Of a stretch of 64,000 nt of DNA, positions 16,587 through 25,966 are shown one piece after another; the stretch's first letter is position 1; each line of letters opens with the position of its first letter. Origin of the DNA: Streptomyces mutabilis (GTDB lineage Bacteria > Actinomycetota > Actinomycetes > Streptomycetales > Streptomycetaceae); contig NZ_BMTT01000001.1 of NCBI RefSeq assembly GCF_014649815.1, positions 806,001-870,000 on the forward strand, written 5' to 3'. The position numbers and the translations under genes are program-made. The notes below the pieces were generated by a model. It worked only from the letters and a program-made list of their open reading frames with translations. It was not told the DNA's origin and did not search any database.

Positions 16587-17195
16587 TCAGGCCATGAGGG
16601 TCGCGACGAGCGACTCCTGGAGCCCGCCCAGCCACAGGTACGCCATCACCATCGGCTTGCGCGGGTCCTCGTCGGGGAGCCGGTAGAGCAGGTCGGTGTC
16701 GTCCTCGTCGGCGATCTCCAGCCGGGAGCCGATGGCCAGCCGCAGGTCGTTCAGGGCGCGCAGCCACTGCTGGGACTCCTCGGGCGACAGCTTCAGCACC
16801 GCCCCGGCCTCGCCCGCCGACGCCGAGGAGAGGGCGTCCAGGGTGCGGATCACCGCGAGGGCGTTCTCCCGCTTGCCGGCGCGCAGGTCGTTCTCGGTGT
16901 AGCGGCGGAACTCGGCGGAGTACGCCCGCTGCTCCTCGGCCTCGGCGGCCTGCGGGGCGGAGCCGGGGGCGCCGTAGGCGTCCGGGAACAGGCGCCGCAG
17001 CACCGGGTCGGAGGGCGGTTCGCTCGGGCCCTCGGCGAAGAGCTCGGCGAGCGGGTCGTCGGAGGCGTCCTCGGCGGGGCCGGGGCCGATCAGCTCCAGG
17101 AGCTGCACGGCCAGGGACCGGATGATGGAGATCTCGACGTCGTCTAGGGCGACGGCCGCGCCGCCGCCGGGGAGCGGTTCGAACTGTCCTGGCAT
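16587..17195 (-). CDS. DUF2017 family protein encoded next to ClpS
   Basis: A 202-residue cytoplasmic protein of the actinobacterial DUF2017 family. It has an N-terminal ALDDVEISIIRSLAVQLLELI helix, an acidic low-complexity middle, and conserved helices FRRYTENDLRAGKRENALAV and WLRALNDLRLAIGSRLEI with an acidic loop. No catalytic motif is visible. It lies 41 nt downstream of clpS in the same direction. The pairing is conserved, so a role near Clp proteolysis is a reasonable inference only. Confidence 0.85.
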   Translation of the reverse strand: MPGQFEPLPGGGAAVALDDVEISIIRSLAVQLLELIGPGPAEDASDDPLAELFAEGPSEPPSDPVLRRLFPDAYGAPGSAPQAAEAEEQRAYSAEFRRYTENDLRAGKRENALAVIRTLDALSSASAGEAGAVLKLSPEESQQWLRALNDLRLAIGSRLEIADEDDTDLLYRLPDEDPRKPMVMAYLWLGGLQESLVATLMA

Positions 17196-17236
17196 GGAGG
17201 TGATTCAGCTACTTCCGTCCTGCGGGCGGGCGGGGG

Positions 17237-17554
17237 TCATTTCCGGTCCTGCTGGAGGGTGGCCCACAGACCGTAGCCGTGCATGGCCTGGACGTCCCGC
17301 TCCATCTCCTCGCGCGAGCCGCTGGAGACCACCGCCCGGCCCTTGCGGTGGACGTCGAGCATGAGCTTGGTGGCCTTGTCCTTCGAGTAGCCGAAGTAGG
17401 ACTGGAAGACGTACGTCACGTAGCTCATGAGGTTGACGGGGTCGTTGTGCACGATCGTCACCCAGGGCACGTCTGGCTCGGGTACGGCGAAGACCTCCTC
17501 CGCCGACTCGGTCTTCTCGATCTCCATGGGTGCGGCTGCCGTCACATGGCCCAT
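17237..17554 (-). CDS. clpS: ClpS adaptor protein
   Basis: A 105-residue adaptor that delivers N-degron substrates to ClpAP/ClpCP. The core [22 protein letters not shown] contains the conserved Asn-Asp that reads the substrate N terminus, followed by [11 protein letters not shown] at the C terminus. The N-terminal 35 residues are a flexible tail. I choose ATG 17554 by comparison with streptomycete homologues; another Met lies nine codons in. Divergent from pncB across 98 bp. Confidence 0.94.
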   Translation of the reverse strand: MGHVTAAAPMEIEKTESAEEVFAVPEPDVPWVTIVHNDPVNLMSYVTYVFQSYFGYSKDKATKLMLDVHRKGRAVVSSGSREEMERDVQAMHGYGLWATLQQDRK

Positions 17555-17616
17555 GCTGCCACCACAGGGGGGCACCCGCACAAACGGGCCTGTGGTGGGT
17601 GCCACGGAACCACAAA

Positions 17617-17631
17617 TCGTCAGACTGACGA
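17617..17631. promoter_or_regulatory. Palindromic operator in the pncB promoter
   Basis: TCGTCAG-A-CTGACGA, a perfect 7-1-7 inverted repeat located 21 bp before the pncB ATG and overlapping the space of its -35 element. Position suggests repression of NAD salvage, for example by an NrtR-type regulator (inference). Confidence 0.6.
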
Positions 17632-17639
17632 AATGGGGG

Positions 17640-17645
17640 TACGAT
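17640..17645 (+). promoter_or_regulatory. Predicted -10 box (TACGAT) of leaderless pncB
   Basis: TACGAT ends 7 nt before ATG 17653, and no ribosome site is present, so transcription should begin at the start codon. Confidence 0.55.
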
Positions 17646-17652
17646 CCGTCGT

Positions 17653-18999
17653 ATGAACACAGCGGACCTTGGGCTGCCGGTGGACGTCCCCTCGACGGCG
17701 CTCTTCACGGACCAGTACGAGCTGACGATGCTGCGGGCCGCCCTGAAGGCGGGCACGGCCGGGCGGCGGAGCGTGTTCGAGGTCTTCACCCGGCGGCTGC
17801 CCGACGGGCGGCGCTACGGCGTCGTGGCGGGCACCGGGCGGGTGCTGGACGCGGTGGAGAACTTCCGCTTCGACGCGGGCGTCCTGCGCTTCCTGCGCGA
17901 GCGGGACATCGTCGACGGGGAGACCCTGGACTGGCTCGCCGAGTACCGCTTCACCGGAGACATCTGGGGCTACCCCGAGGGGGAGGTGTACTTCCCGGGT
18001 TCGCCGATCATGCGGGTGGAGGGCACCTTCGGCGAGTGCGTGCTGCTGGAGACGGTGATCCTCTCCATCCTCAACCACGACTCGGCGATCGCGGCCGCCG
18101 CCTCCCGGATGGCCTCGGCCGCCGGGGACCGCCCGCTGATCGAGATGGGCGCCCGGCGCACCCACGAGCTGGCCGCCGTCGCCGCCGCCCGCTCCGCCTA
18201 CGTCGGCGGCTTCGCGACCACCTCGGACCTGGCCGCCGGCTTCCGGTACAACATCCCCACCGTCGGCACCTCCGCCCACGCCTTCACGCTGCTCCACGAC
18301 CACGAGCGCGACGCCTTCCGGGCCCAGGTGGAGGCGCTGGGCCGGGACACCACGCTCCTCGTGGACACCTACGACGTCGCCGAGGCGGTCCGCACCGCCG
18401 TGGAGGTCGCCGGGCCCGAGCTGGGCGCCGTGCGCATCGACTCCGGCGACCTGCTGCTGGTCGCCCACCGGGTGCGCCAGCAGCTCGACGAGCTCGGCGC
18501 GACCGACACCAAGATCGTCGTGACCTCGGACCTGGACGAGTACGCCATCGCCTCGCTGGCGGCGGCGCCCGTGGACGCGTACGGGGTCGGCACCCAGCTG
18601 GTGACCGGTTCCGGGCACCCGACGGCCTCGATGGTCTACAAGCTGGTCGCCCGCGCGGAGTCCGGTGAGGACGGGGCGCCGCTGGTTCCCGTGGCGAAGA
18701 AGTCCAGCGGCGGCAAGACCTCGATCGGCGGCCGCAAGTGGGCCGCCCGGCGACTGGACTCCTCCGGGTACGCCGAGGCCGAGGTGGTCGGCACCGGGCC
18801 GGTGCCCGACGATCTCGCCGACCGGCAGCTCCTGGTCGAGCTGGTCAAGGGCGGCGAGGTGGTCGCCCGGGAGCCGCTGGACGCCGCCCGGGACCGGCAC
18901 GCGGCCGCCCGCGCCAACCTCCCGCTGTCCGCGACCCAGCTGTCCCGAGGGGAACCCGTCATCCCGACGGAGTACGTGCACGAGGGCTCGGGTAGCTAA
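17653..18999 (+). CDS. pncB: Nicotinate phosphoribosyltransferase
   Basis: A 448-residue cytoplasmic enzyme that joins nicotinate to PRPP (with ATP) to give nicotinate mononucleotide, the second step of NAD salvage. Family features: [17 protein letters not shown] at the N terminus, [65 protein letters not shown] and [10 protein letters not shown]. It lies upstream of pncA, which makes its substrate. It has a predicted leaderless promoter with a palindromic operator. Confidence 0.95.
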   Translation: MNTADLGLPVDVPSTALFTDQYELTMLRAALKAGTAGRRSVFEVFTRRLPDGRRYGVVAGTGRVLDAVENFRFDAGVLRFLRERDIVDGETLDWLAEYRFTGDIWGYPEGEVYFPGSPIMRVEGTFGECVLLETVILSILNHDSAIAAAASRMASAAGDRPLIEMGARRTHELAAVAAARSAYVGGFATTSDLAAGFRYNIPTVGTSAHAFTLLHDHERDAFRAQVEALGRDTTLLVDTYDVAEAVRTAVEVAGPELGAVRIDSGDLLLVAHRVRQQLDELGATDTKIVVTSDLDEYAIASLAAAPVDAYGVGTQLVTGSGHPTASMVYKLVARAESGEDGAPLVPVAKKSSGGKTSIGGRKWAARRLDSSGYAEAEVVGTGPVPDDLADRQLLVELVKGGEVVAREPLDAARDRHAAARANLPLSATQLSRGEPVIPTEYVHEGSGS

Positions 19000-19000
19000 A

Positions 19001-19031
19001 GCTGGTGCGGTCCCACGGGCGCCGCACCAGC
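19001..19031 (+). terminator. Hairpin between pncB and pncA
   Basis: A perfect 10-bp inverted repeat GCTGGTGCGG / CCGCACCAGC with an 11-nt loop begins immediately after the pncB stop codon. It may terminate or attenuate transcription into pncA. Confidence 0.6.
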
Positions 19032-19101
19032 CACCGATCCGTTCCCGCCGAGCAACCTCCGTCCCTCCTACCCCAGCCGACCCAGCCGAAGGACACCGAC
19101 C

Positions 19102-19689
19102 ATGCGCCGCGCCCTGATCGTCGTAGACGTGCAGAACGACTTCTGCGAGGGAGGCAGCCTTGCGGTGACCGGCGGTGCCGACGTGGCCGCCGCCATCACC
19201 GAGCTGATCGGGCAGGCGCCCGCCGGCTACCGCCACGTCGTGGCCACCCGCGACCACCACGTCGCGCCGGGCGGACACTTCGCCGACAACCCCGACTTCG
19301 TCCACTCCTGGCCGGCGCACTGCGTGGCCGGCACGGAGGGCGTCGGCTTCCACCCGAACTTCGCCCCCGCCGTCGCCTCCGGCGCGATAGACGCCGTCTT
19401 CGACAAGGGAGCGTACTCGGCGGCCTACAGCGGCTTCGAGGGCACCGACGAGAACGGCACGACGCTCGCCGACTGGCTGCGCGCCCGCGAGGTCGACGAG
19501 GTCGACGTGGTGGGCATCGCCACCGACCACTGCGTGCGGGCCACCGCCCTGGACGCGGCCCGCGAGGGCTTCCGCACGCAGGTGCTGCTCGACCTGACCG
19601 CCGGGGTGACCCCCGAGACCACCGAGCGGGCGGTGGAGGAGCTGCGGGAGGCGGGCGTGGAGCTGTCCGGGAAGCCGGTCGTCCAGTAG
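19102..19689 (+). CDS. pncA: Nicotinamidase / pyrazinamidase
   Basis: A 195-residue hydrolase converting nicotinamide to nicotinate for pncB. Catalytic triad Asp9 (VVDVQNDF), Lys102 (FDKGAYSAAYSGF) and Cys144 (TDHCVRAT) is intact. The metal site Asp51, His53, His59 and His73 (TRDHHVAPGGHF, WPAHC) is also complete, and the oxyanion-loop GIATDHC is present. Length is normal for the bacterial family. It follows pncB by 102 nt with a hairpin between. Confidence 0.96.
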   Translation: MRRALIVVDVQNDFCEGGSLAVTGGADVAAAITELIGQAPAGYRHVVATRDHHVAPGGHFADNPDFVHSWPAHCVAGTEGVGFHPNFAPAVASGAIDAVFDKGAYSAAYSGFEGTDENGTTLADWLRAREVDEVDVVGIATDHCVRATALDAAREGFRTQVLLDLTAGVTPETTERAVEELREAGVELSGKPVVQ

Positions 19690-19705
19690 CGCCCGCCGGA
19701 CCGCG

Positions 19706-20047
19706 CTACGCCTGCGGCGCCGGGCGTCTCAGGAGCGCCCGGATCGGGTGCCACAGCTCCTGGACGAGCTCCGGGCCGCCCGTGACACCGGCCACCGGGG
19801 CGGTGCGCCATATGAGGCCGTCGGGGTGGTGCAGGACCGCGGTGATCTCGTCCGGGGTCGGCGGGGCGGCGTTGCCCCGCAGATAGACCGCCCGCAGTCC
19901 CAGGTTGCGCAGCCTGGTCAGGGCGCGCGCCCGGTTGTGGGCGTGGACGAGTACGCGCACGCTGCCACCGGGCGTGGCGGGGCTGGGCAGGTTGAGTGCC
20001 ACCACCACCGTGCCGTTCGGCAGCTTGCTGAAGCCTCCTGCGGCCAT
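19706..20047 (-). CDS. Conserved hypothetical protein, 113 residues
   Basis: A small, basic protein without signal peptide or membrane helix. A strand-rich N-terminal half (LPNGTVVVALNLPSP, GSVRVLVHAHNRARALTRLRNLGLRAVYLRGN) is followed by a C-terminal segment with PTPDEITAVLHHPDGLIWR. I do not recognise the family; it looks like a conserved streptomycete hypothetical. Convergent with pncA with a 16-bp gap. Confidence 0.7.
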   Translation of the reverse strand: MAAGGFSKLPNGTVVVALNLPSPATPGGSVRVLVHAHNRARALTRLRNLGLRAVYLRGNAAPPTPDEITAVLHHPDGLIWRTAPVAGVTGGPELVQELWHPIRALLRRPAPQA

Positions 20048-20132
20048 GCGGTCATACCCCCGTGTCAGCCGGTGCCGGTCCGCTTCTCGGACCAGGTGTC
20101 AATAAGAGAACCACAGGACGCACCTAAACACG

Positions 20133-20168
20133 GATCGGCGGCGACCCGCCAGAGGGTCGCCGCCGATC
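20133..20168 (-). terminator. Terminator of the M6 metalloprotease gene
   Basis: A perfect 15-bp stem GATCGGCGGCGACCC / GGGTCGCCGCCGATC with a 6-nt loop, 25 nt beyond the protease stop on the minus strand. Confidence 0.85.
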
Positions 20169-20193
20169 ATGCTCTGACCTGGGCAGATGTCAT

Positions 20194-22542
20194 TTACCTG
20201 CCCGCAGGACCGACCTCGAGCTCGATCGTCGAGCCGTTCCTGGCCTCCTTGAGGATCTTGATCTTCGTGTTGGTGTCAGTGATCTTGACGCCACCGGTCG
20301 GGTTCGACTCGTCGTAGTAGTCGTTCTCGCGGTCGTTGAAGACCGAGACGCCCTTCGAGCCCGGGAAGTACTTCGCGACGTCCGCCTTGTGCAGCGTCAT
20401 GCCGTCCGTGCGGTAGCGGCTGAACGGCGAGTCGTAGGCCTGCACGCGGTTGCGCAGCAGGGTGCCGTCCTTCCACTTCATCGCGGTCGGGTGCGAGTCG
20501 ACCGGCAGGACCAGGCCGGTGCCCGGGTGCTGGCTGGTGTTGTTGTCCGCCTGGGAGGTGTCCCACTTCCAGATCAGCAGGCCGTTCTGGTAGGCGTAGT
20601 GCTCCACCCAGTTCGGGCGGTCCGTGAAGCCGAAGTTGTACGGGCCGGTCTTCAGCGTCTTGTCGTACGACACGTACTGCCGGTTCTCGGCGATGTAGTA
20701 CTGGGCGTAGTCCTTGGTGAAGGACGCGCCGACGCGGGAGAAGCCGGTGGCCGTCCAGGCGGCGTCCGCGCTCTCGGCGTTGTCGGTGAACAGCGCCACG
20801 CCGTCCGCGGTGACCTTGATCGAGTCGGCCGTGAAGCCCTTCTGGGCCACGCCGCCGTCGGTCTGGTAGCGGAAGCGGAGGTCGATCTCCTGGCCGGCGT
20901 AGGCGTCGAGGTCGTACGCGAACTTCGTGTACGCGTCGAGCGTGCCGTGCAGGGCCGGCTTGTCGGCGGCGTCGCGCGGGATCGGCTGACCGTCCACCGT
21001 GCCGTCGACGGCGGTCCAGTTGGCGCCGCCGTCGGTGGAGACCTCGGTGTAGAGGTAGTCGTAGTTGGCCTCGATGTCGTACCAGCCGTCGAAGGTCAGC
21101 TCGGCCTTCGACTTGCCGGTCAGGTCGACCGAACGGCTCAGCGTGTTCTTGAGGTTGTCGCCGCTGCCGCTCCACCACTGGGTCCTGCCCTCGGCGGGGG
21201 TGGTGATCTCGGTGGTGACCGCCTTCTTCGGCAGCTCGACGACCAGCGCCTGCTTGTGCTTGGTGTTGTACTCGGCGACGCCCAGCTTGTGCCAGGAGTT
21301 CACGCCCGCCTTGGCGGTGTCGTAGTTCAGCCAGCCCAGTTGCAGCTTGTCCCAGGCGGTCATGTCGCCGGGCAGGTCGCCGATCTCGTTGCGGCCGGTG
21401 CCGAGCCAGGAGCCGGACGACATCAGCGTCCAGAAGCCGGTGGAGTTCTCGCCGCCGGCGGTGTCGTAGTGGTCCGGCAGGCCGAGGTCGTGGCCGTACT
21501 CGTGGGCGTAGACGCCGAGTCCGCCGTTCTCCGGCTGGATGGTGTAGTCGCCGACCCAGACACCGGTGGAGCCGACCTGCGCGCCGCCCAGCTTGTTGCC
21601 GCCCGGGCCGGTGGCGCCGGCGTCGGTGCCGAAGGCGTACCAGCGGTGGGCCCAGATCGCGTCGGTGCCCTGGGCGCCGCCGCCGGCGGACTCGTCCTCA
21701 CCGGCGTGCACGATCTGGAAGTGGTCGATGTAGCCGTCGGGCTCGTTGAAGTCGCCGTCGCCGTCGAAGTCGTAGCGGTCCCACTCGTCGAAGCGGGCGA
21801 CGTCCGCCTTGATCTGGGCGTCGGTGCGGCCGGCCGCCTTCTGCTGCTCGACCCAGGCGGTCAGGCCGTCGCTGACGACGTTCCACACGCTCGGGCAGTT
21901 GGTGGCGCCGCAGGCGTTGTTGCCGTAGCGGGCCTCGTTGTAGGGGACCTTGACCCAGTCGGAGACCTCGCCCTCGACGGAGTAACGGCCGGAGGACTGC
22001 TTCTCGTAGTACGTCTTGACCGAGTCGACGCCCTTGCCGGAACCGAAGTACAGGTCCTGGAAGTGCTGCTGGTCGTAGTCCTCCTTCCAGGCCGTGGAGT
22101 TGTCGGTCTTCCGGTCCGGCTTGGCTATCTGGTTGTGCAGCGGGCCCGGGTCGCCGCCGTAGCGGCTGTCCACCTTGTCCCCGAACTCGACCAGGATGGT
22201 GAAGATCTTGTCGGTCTTCTCCCGGCCGAGCTCGACGTACTTGGCGTCGCCCTTCTTGCTCTTGAGCTGGACGACGTTGGAGCCGTCCTTCTTCTTCACC
22301 GACGCCTTGCCGGAGATGACCTGCTTCAGGGCCTCCTCGCGCTGGGCCGCCTGAGTGTCGCTCAGCGGACCCTTGAGGTCATGCGAGTGCATGTCCTTCG
22401 CGGGGTGCGGGTCGTGGCGGTCCACGGCCTCCGGCTTGGCGGGCGAGTCCGCCTGCGCGACGCCCGCCGAGAGCGTGGCCGTGGCGGCGGCGAGGGCGAC
22501 GGTGGTCGCCGCCGCTCTGAACGTCCAGGATCTACTGGTCAC
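20194..22542 (-). CDS. Secreted M6-family metalloprotease (immune inhibitor A-like)
   Basis: A 782-residue exported zinc endopeptidase. The signal peptide (FRAAATTVALAAATATLSAGVAQA) ends near residue 31 and is followed by a charged propeptide to about 95. The catalytic domain contains the zinc motif HEYGHDLGLPDHYD (HExxH) and upstream ENGGLGVYA. Downstream are beta-rich domains (VDLTGKSKAELTFDGWYDIE) typical of immune inhibitor A proteases. Start is GTG 22542 with GGAGGAA upstream; the frame continues to 22617 without a ribosome site. Likely a developmental or nutrient-scavenging exoenzyme. Confidence 0.93.
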   Translation of the reverse strand: MTSRSWTFRAAATTVALAAATATLSAGVAQADSPAKPEAVDRHDPHPAKDMHSHDLKGPLSDTQAAQREEALKQVISGKASVKKKDGSNVVQLKSKKGDAKYVELGREKTDKIFTILVEFGDKVDSRYGGDPGPLHNQIAKPDRKTDNSTAWKEDYDQQHFQDLYFGSGKGVDSVKTYYEKQSSGRYSVEGEVSDWVKVPYNEARYGNNACGATNCPSVWNVVSDGLTAWVEQQKAAGRTDAQIKADVARFDEWDRYDFDGDGDFNEPDGYIDHFQIVHAGEDESAGGGAQGTDAIWAHRWYAFGTDAGATGPGGNKLGGAQVGSTGVWVGDYTIQPENGGLGVYAHEYGHDLGLPDHYDTAGGENSTGFWTLMSSGSWLGTGRNEIGDLPGDMTAWDKLQLGWLNYDTAKAGVNSWHKLGVAEYNTKHKQALVVELPKKAVTTEITTPAEGRTQWWSGSGDNLKNTLSRSVDLTGKSKAELTFDGWYDIEANYDYLYTEVSTDGGANWTAVDGTVDGQPIPRDAADKPALHGTLDAYTKFAYDLDAYAGQEIDLRFRYQTDGGVAQKGFTADSIKVTADGVALFTDNAESADAAWTATGFSRVGASFTKDYAQYYIAENRQYVSYDKTLKTGPYNFGFTDRPNWVEHYAYQNGLLIWKWDTSQADNNTSQHPGTGLVLPVDSHPTAMKWKDGTLLRNRVQAYDSPFSRYRTDGMTLHKADVAKYFPGSKGVSVFNDRENDYYDESNPTGGVKITDTNTKIKILKEARNGSTIELEVGPAGR

Positions 22543-22951
22543 TCGAGTTCCTCCCCCGCGTGCACGCGCGCGGATGGGGGGACAAGGACAGAGCAGAGTC
22601 CGCGCACACGTGATCAACGCGTGTATTCAAGTGACGACATTTGACTAGAGGTTCACCGGAAAAGACAGACCTTGACTTGAGCAGAACAAGTGCACTATGC
22701 GGAGTCGGCGTTCGCTTTGCGGACGCGGCGGCGTGACGGCCGCCACCTCCGCGGGCGCGCGGTACCGTCCGCTTCCCGGACGTCATGAATCCGTGCGCCC
22801 CCCGTGCATCGGCCCCGAAGGTAAGGGCGGGCTTACCACTGTTTCCCCCCGGGCACACAGCGGGTTAGAGTCGCTTGGCGGAACGCCCGGAAGCCGGCGG
22901 AAAGCCAGGCCGACAGCCGGTCTCACCCCCAGATTGTCTTTCGAGGACACG
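22543..22951. other. 409-bp divergent intergenic region
   Basis: Separates the minus-strand protease from the plus-strand small membrane protein. It must contain both promoters. A TTGACT with TATGCG about 18 bp on (22673 onward) could be a plus-strand promoter but is far from the gene. I see no RNA gene. Confidence 0.5.
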
Positions 22952-23245
22952 ATGGCCATGCCCCGTCCGACTGCCGCACAGTTCGCCTACGGTACGTGCA
23001 CCGTGATCTTCTCGACGCTCGCCATGCTGCTGCTGTCGCAGACGAGTTCGGGTCCCGGAGTCGCTGTCATCGCCGTCGCGGCGCTCGCCCTCGGGCTGCT
23101 GGTCGCCATGACGGTCCCCCAGGCCAGGCCGACCCGCACGATGGCCTCCGTCCCGACCGCGGAGCGCGCGGCGGACCGGGAACCCGTGCCGGCCGCCCGG
23201 GTCTCCGCGGGAGCGGGCGAACCGGCCCGCGGCCGCGCCGCCTGA
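22952..23245 (+). CDS. Small membrane protein, function unknown
   Basis: A 97-residue protein with two adjacent hydrophobic helices (GTCTVIFSTLAMLLLSQ and GVAVIAVAALALGLLVAM, about residues 14-53) and a polar Arg/Ala/Pro-rich C-terminal tail that should face the cytoplasm. Start ATG 22952 has GAGGA five bases upstream. It is convergent with the first RDD gene. No family recognised. Confidence 0.78.
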   Translation: MAMPRPTAAQFAYGTCTVIFSTLAMLLLSQTSSGPGVAVIAVAALALGLLVAMTVPQARPTRTMASVPTAERAADREPVPAARVSAGAGEPARGRAA

Positions 23246-23282
23246 CGCCGTCGCCTCCCGGCGTCGGTCGGCTCCCGGTTCG

Positions 23283-24089
23283 TCAACGGGCGCTGACGAC
23301 CACCGTCTTGGCGGCCTTGTCGTGCAGGCCCTGCTTGTAGGGCCGGTCGAAGAAGCTCCAGCCGCCCGCGATGATCGTCCAGACGCAGGCGCAGCAGAAG
23401 GCGAACGGGATCCACAGCACCAGCGCCCGGATCAGGGACGTCTGCACCGACGGTGTGGCGCCGTCGTCCAGGTTGGCCACGCGCAGACCGAGCCACTTCT
23501 TGCCGAGGGTCTGTCCCGTCCTCGCCGTCATGTAGGTGTCGTAGGCGATGTAGAGCACCGCGGCGATCAGCGACTGCCCGAACGATCTGCCGACCGAGAT
23601 GTCCTCGCCGTCCACCTGGTACTCCTGGACGTTGAACGCCCAACTGAGCAGCCACACCACGATGCCCACGAGGATCATGTCGATGATTCGCGCGAGGGTG
23701 CGTCGGCCGCTGTCGGCGAGCGGGGGCATGCCGGCGAGGGGGTCGGTGGGGTAGGAGCCGCCGCCGTAGGGATCACCGCCGTAGGGGCCTCCGCCGCCGG
23801 GGGGTGGTGCGCCATAGGGGCCTCCGCCGCCGGGGGGCGGGGCACCGTAGGGACCGCCACTGCCGGGAGGCGGGGCACCGTAGGGACCGCCACTGCCGGG
23901 AGGCGGGGCACCGTAGGGACCGCCACTGCCGGGAGGCGGGGCACCGTAGGGACCGCCACTGCCGGGAGGCGGGGGTGCGCTGCCGCCGGACGGCGGGGGC
24001 TGGCCGGTGCTGCCGTGCGGGGGGCGCTTTTCGAACGGGTCGTCTTCCGGCGGCTGCCCGCCGGAGCCGGGGGGCGGTTCGCTGCTCAT
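23283..24089 (-). CDS. RDD family membrane protein with Gly/Pro/Tyr repeat N terminus
   Basis: A 268-residue protein. Residues 1-125 are a disordered Gly/Pro-rich region with repeats of GSGGPYGAPPP. The C-terminal RDD domain (about 130-265) has GRRTLARIIDMILVGIVVWLLSW, GQTLGKKWLGLRV and ALVLWIPFAFC, with three or more membrane helices and the Arg/Asp positions that name the family. Function unknown; RDD proteins are small transport-like or envelope proteins. A second RDD gene lies 275 bp upstream on the same strand. Confidence 0.88.
   Translation of the reverse strand: MSSEPPPGSGGQPPEDDPFEKRPPHGSTGQPPPSGGSAPPPPGSGGPYGAPPPGSGGPYGAPPPGSGGPYGAPPPGSGGPYGAPPPGGGGPYGAPPPGGGGPYGGDPYGGGSYPTDPLAGMPPLADSGRRTLARIIDMILVGIVVWLLSWAFNVQEYQVDGEDISVGRSFGQSLIAAVLYIAYDTYMTARTGQTLGKKWLGLRVANLDDGATPSVQTSLIRALVLWIPFAFCCACVWTIIAGGWSFFDRPYKQGLHDKAAKTVVVSAR
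23772..23970. repeat. 33-bp tandem repeats in the RDD coding region
   Basis: Six units of a 33-bp repeat (four nearly identical) encode the GSGGPYGAPPP array. The identical synonymous sites show recent expansion, so copy number is likely to vary among strains. Confidence 0.9.
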
Positions 24090-24292
24090 GTCCCGAGTGG
24101 ACCTCGGGCTCTATTACGGCGCATCCGGCGGAGGGCCGTCCAGGGGACGGAGGGTGCGTGGTCCGACGCGATCGGGGCGGGGCTGATTGTGCGTCGGCGG
24201 GTGCGGGTGCGTCGTGGGCGCTCGCACCCACGCGGCGGAGCCGCATACCGGGTACAGCCCCGCGCCCCTCTGGGGCGCGTCCACCGCACCTG

Positions 24293-24325
24293 CCCCAAGG
24301 GGCGCGGGGAACTGCGCGACCAGCC
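24293..24325. repeat. Dispersed element, copy 1
   Basis: CCCCAAGGGGCGCGGGGAAC followed by TGCGCGACCAGCC. Related copies are at 50579-50616 and 54708-54746. Lies between the two RDD genes, beside a GC hairpin that could act as a terminator. Confidence 0.75.
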
Positions 24326-24364
24326 TCCACTCACCCGCACCCGGCCCCGAAGCCCCCCGCCAAG

Positions 24365-25966
24365 TCAGCCCGCGACGAACGTGTTCGCCGCCTTGTCGTG
24401 CCAGCACTGGTGCCACGGGCGGTCGAACAGGCACCAGACGACGCCGACCAGGCCGATGACCAGGACGCCGGGGACGCTGTAGACCAGCCAGCGGCGCAGG
24501 GCCGCGCCGAAGGACGGGGGCTCGTGGGCCTCGATGTCCCGAACTTCCAGCCCGAGCAGCTTCTTGCCCAGGGTGCGGCCCCACTTCGCGGTGGGCAGCG
24601 CCTCGTAGACGACGCCGAACAGGAGCAGGACGGCCAGCACGATGCCCAGATATGTGGAGGTCGTGCCGTCGAGCAGCCAGACCGTGACCGTCTCGCCGGA
24701 GAGCTTGGCCTCGTCGATCTTGCCGTTGACGTGGTCGACCGCCTTGATCCCGAGCGGTACGGCGGCCACGGCGGTGACGCCCCCTAGGACGACGGTGTCG
24801 ATCAGCCGGGCGGCCAGCCGTTTGCCGAGCCCGGCGGGGCGGGCCGCCGCCTGCCGCCGGGCGGCGGCCTGGAACACGTCCTCCACCGGAGGCTTCCACG
24901 GCGCGACGGGCTGTTCGCCCTCGCCGGCACCCGCGAGCCGGTGCACCTGCTGCGCCCAGGACGACTGACCACCGCCGGGGCCGGCCGCGACCGGACCGGA
25001 GGCGGCGGGCTGCGGCGGCGACGCGACGGGTTGAGGAGCGGCGGCTTGGGGGGCGGCGGCCTGGTGGGGAACGGGCGGACCGGCCGGCGGCTGCGGGCCG
25101 GAAGGGGCCGTGGGCGCGGGGGCCTGCGGGGCGGCGGCGCGCGCCGCGGCCTTGCCGGCGCCGAAGCCCGGGCCCTCCGTGCCGCCCGCGCGCGGGGGGA
25201 CCGCGCGGAAGGTGATCGTGCCCTCGTCCTCGGCGGTGTCGTTCGAGGGCCGGCCGGCCCGGGCGCCGGGCCCTGCCGCCGGGCGCCCGAAGACGAAGGT
25301 GTTGCCCGAACCGGCCTCCGCCTCGCCGCCGGACGCGGACCGGGCCGGGGTGTCCGCCCGCGCGGTACCGGCGTCGTCGTTCCGCGCGGCCCCGTCACCG
25401 CCAGCAGCCGCGGCACCGCCCGCGGCAGCCCCGGCAGGGTCCCCGCCCGCACCGGAACCGACGGGAGCCCCATCAGCGGCACCGGCACCGGAAACCCCGG
25501 CTCGAGCGCCCCCCGCGCCCGAGGGGCCGGCCGACCCGTCACCGGCGTCCGCCACCGCTCCCCGGGCCGGTTCCGCCCCCTGCGCGTGCGCGACCCTCGG
25601 GTCCGTCGCCCCGGCCGGGCCCGGCCACGCGACCACGGAGCCGTGGGCGTCCACGGAGCCGGACCGGTCGGAGCGGCCGGCGGCCCAGGACGCGGCCGGC
25701 TCGGGACGGCTGCCGTGCTGGGACGCGGCGGCGTGCGGCGGGTCCTCGACCGGGTCCTCGTCGAAGAAGTGCGGGCCGGTCTCCTCCACGGAGGGCCGCA
25801 CGCCGGGCGGCGGCGCGAGCGGCTCGCCGTCCTCGGGGGCGGGCCGGCTGGTGCCCGGCACCCAGGAGGCGCCGTTCCAGTAACGGACATATCCAGGAAT
25901 GGACGGGTCCGGGTAATACCCTTCGCGGGGCCTGTCGTCGCCAGGGGCCGGGGTTGGGGCGCTCAT
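24365..25966 (-). CDS. DUF2510 - RDD membrane protein with long disordered linker
   Basis: A 533-residue protein with three parts. The N terminus (about residues 13-37) has the DUF2510 pattern REGYYPDPSIPGYVRYWNGASW. A long Ala/Pro/Gly-rich linker, largely disordered, runs to about 400. The C-terminal RDD domain has LGKRLAARLIDTVVLGGVTAVAAV, GRTLGKKLLGLEVRD and RRWLVYSVPGVLVIG with several membrane helices. Start is ATG 25966; the frame upstream to 26212 has no ribosome site. It is divergent from ssgG. Function unknown. Confidence 0.85.
   Translation of the reverse strand: MSAPTPAPGDDRPREGYYPDPSIPGYVRYWNGASWVPGTSRPAPEDGEPLAPPPGVRPSVEETGPHFFDEDPVEDPPHAAASQHGSRPEPAASWAAGRSDRSGSVDAHGSVVAWPGPAGATDPRVAHAQGAEPARGAVADAGDGSAGPSGAGGARAGVSGAGAADGAPVGSGAGGDPAGAAAGGAAAAGGDGAARNDDAGTARADTPARSASGGEAEAGSGNTFVFGRPAAGPGARAGRPSNDTAEDEGTITFRAVPPRAGGTEGPGFGAGKAAARAAAPQAPAPTAPSGPQPPAGPPVPHQAAAPQAAAPQPVASPPQPAASGPVAAGPGGGQSSWAQQVHRLAGAGEGEQPVAPWKPPVEDVFQAAARRQAAARPAGLGKRLAARLIDTVVLGGVTAVAAVPLGIKAVDHVNGKIDEAKLSGETVTVWLLDGTTSTYLGIVLAVLLLFGVVYEALPTAKWGRTLGKKLLGLEVRDIEAHEPPSFGAALRRWLVYSVPGVLVIGLVGVVWCLFDRPWHQCWHDKAANTFVAG

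Noticed and set aside
23772-23970. Regular repeats considered as a CRISPR array
   Set aside because: Units are contiguous, in-frame protein-coding repeats without unique spacers.
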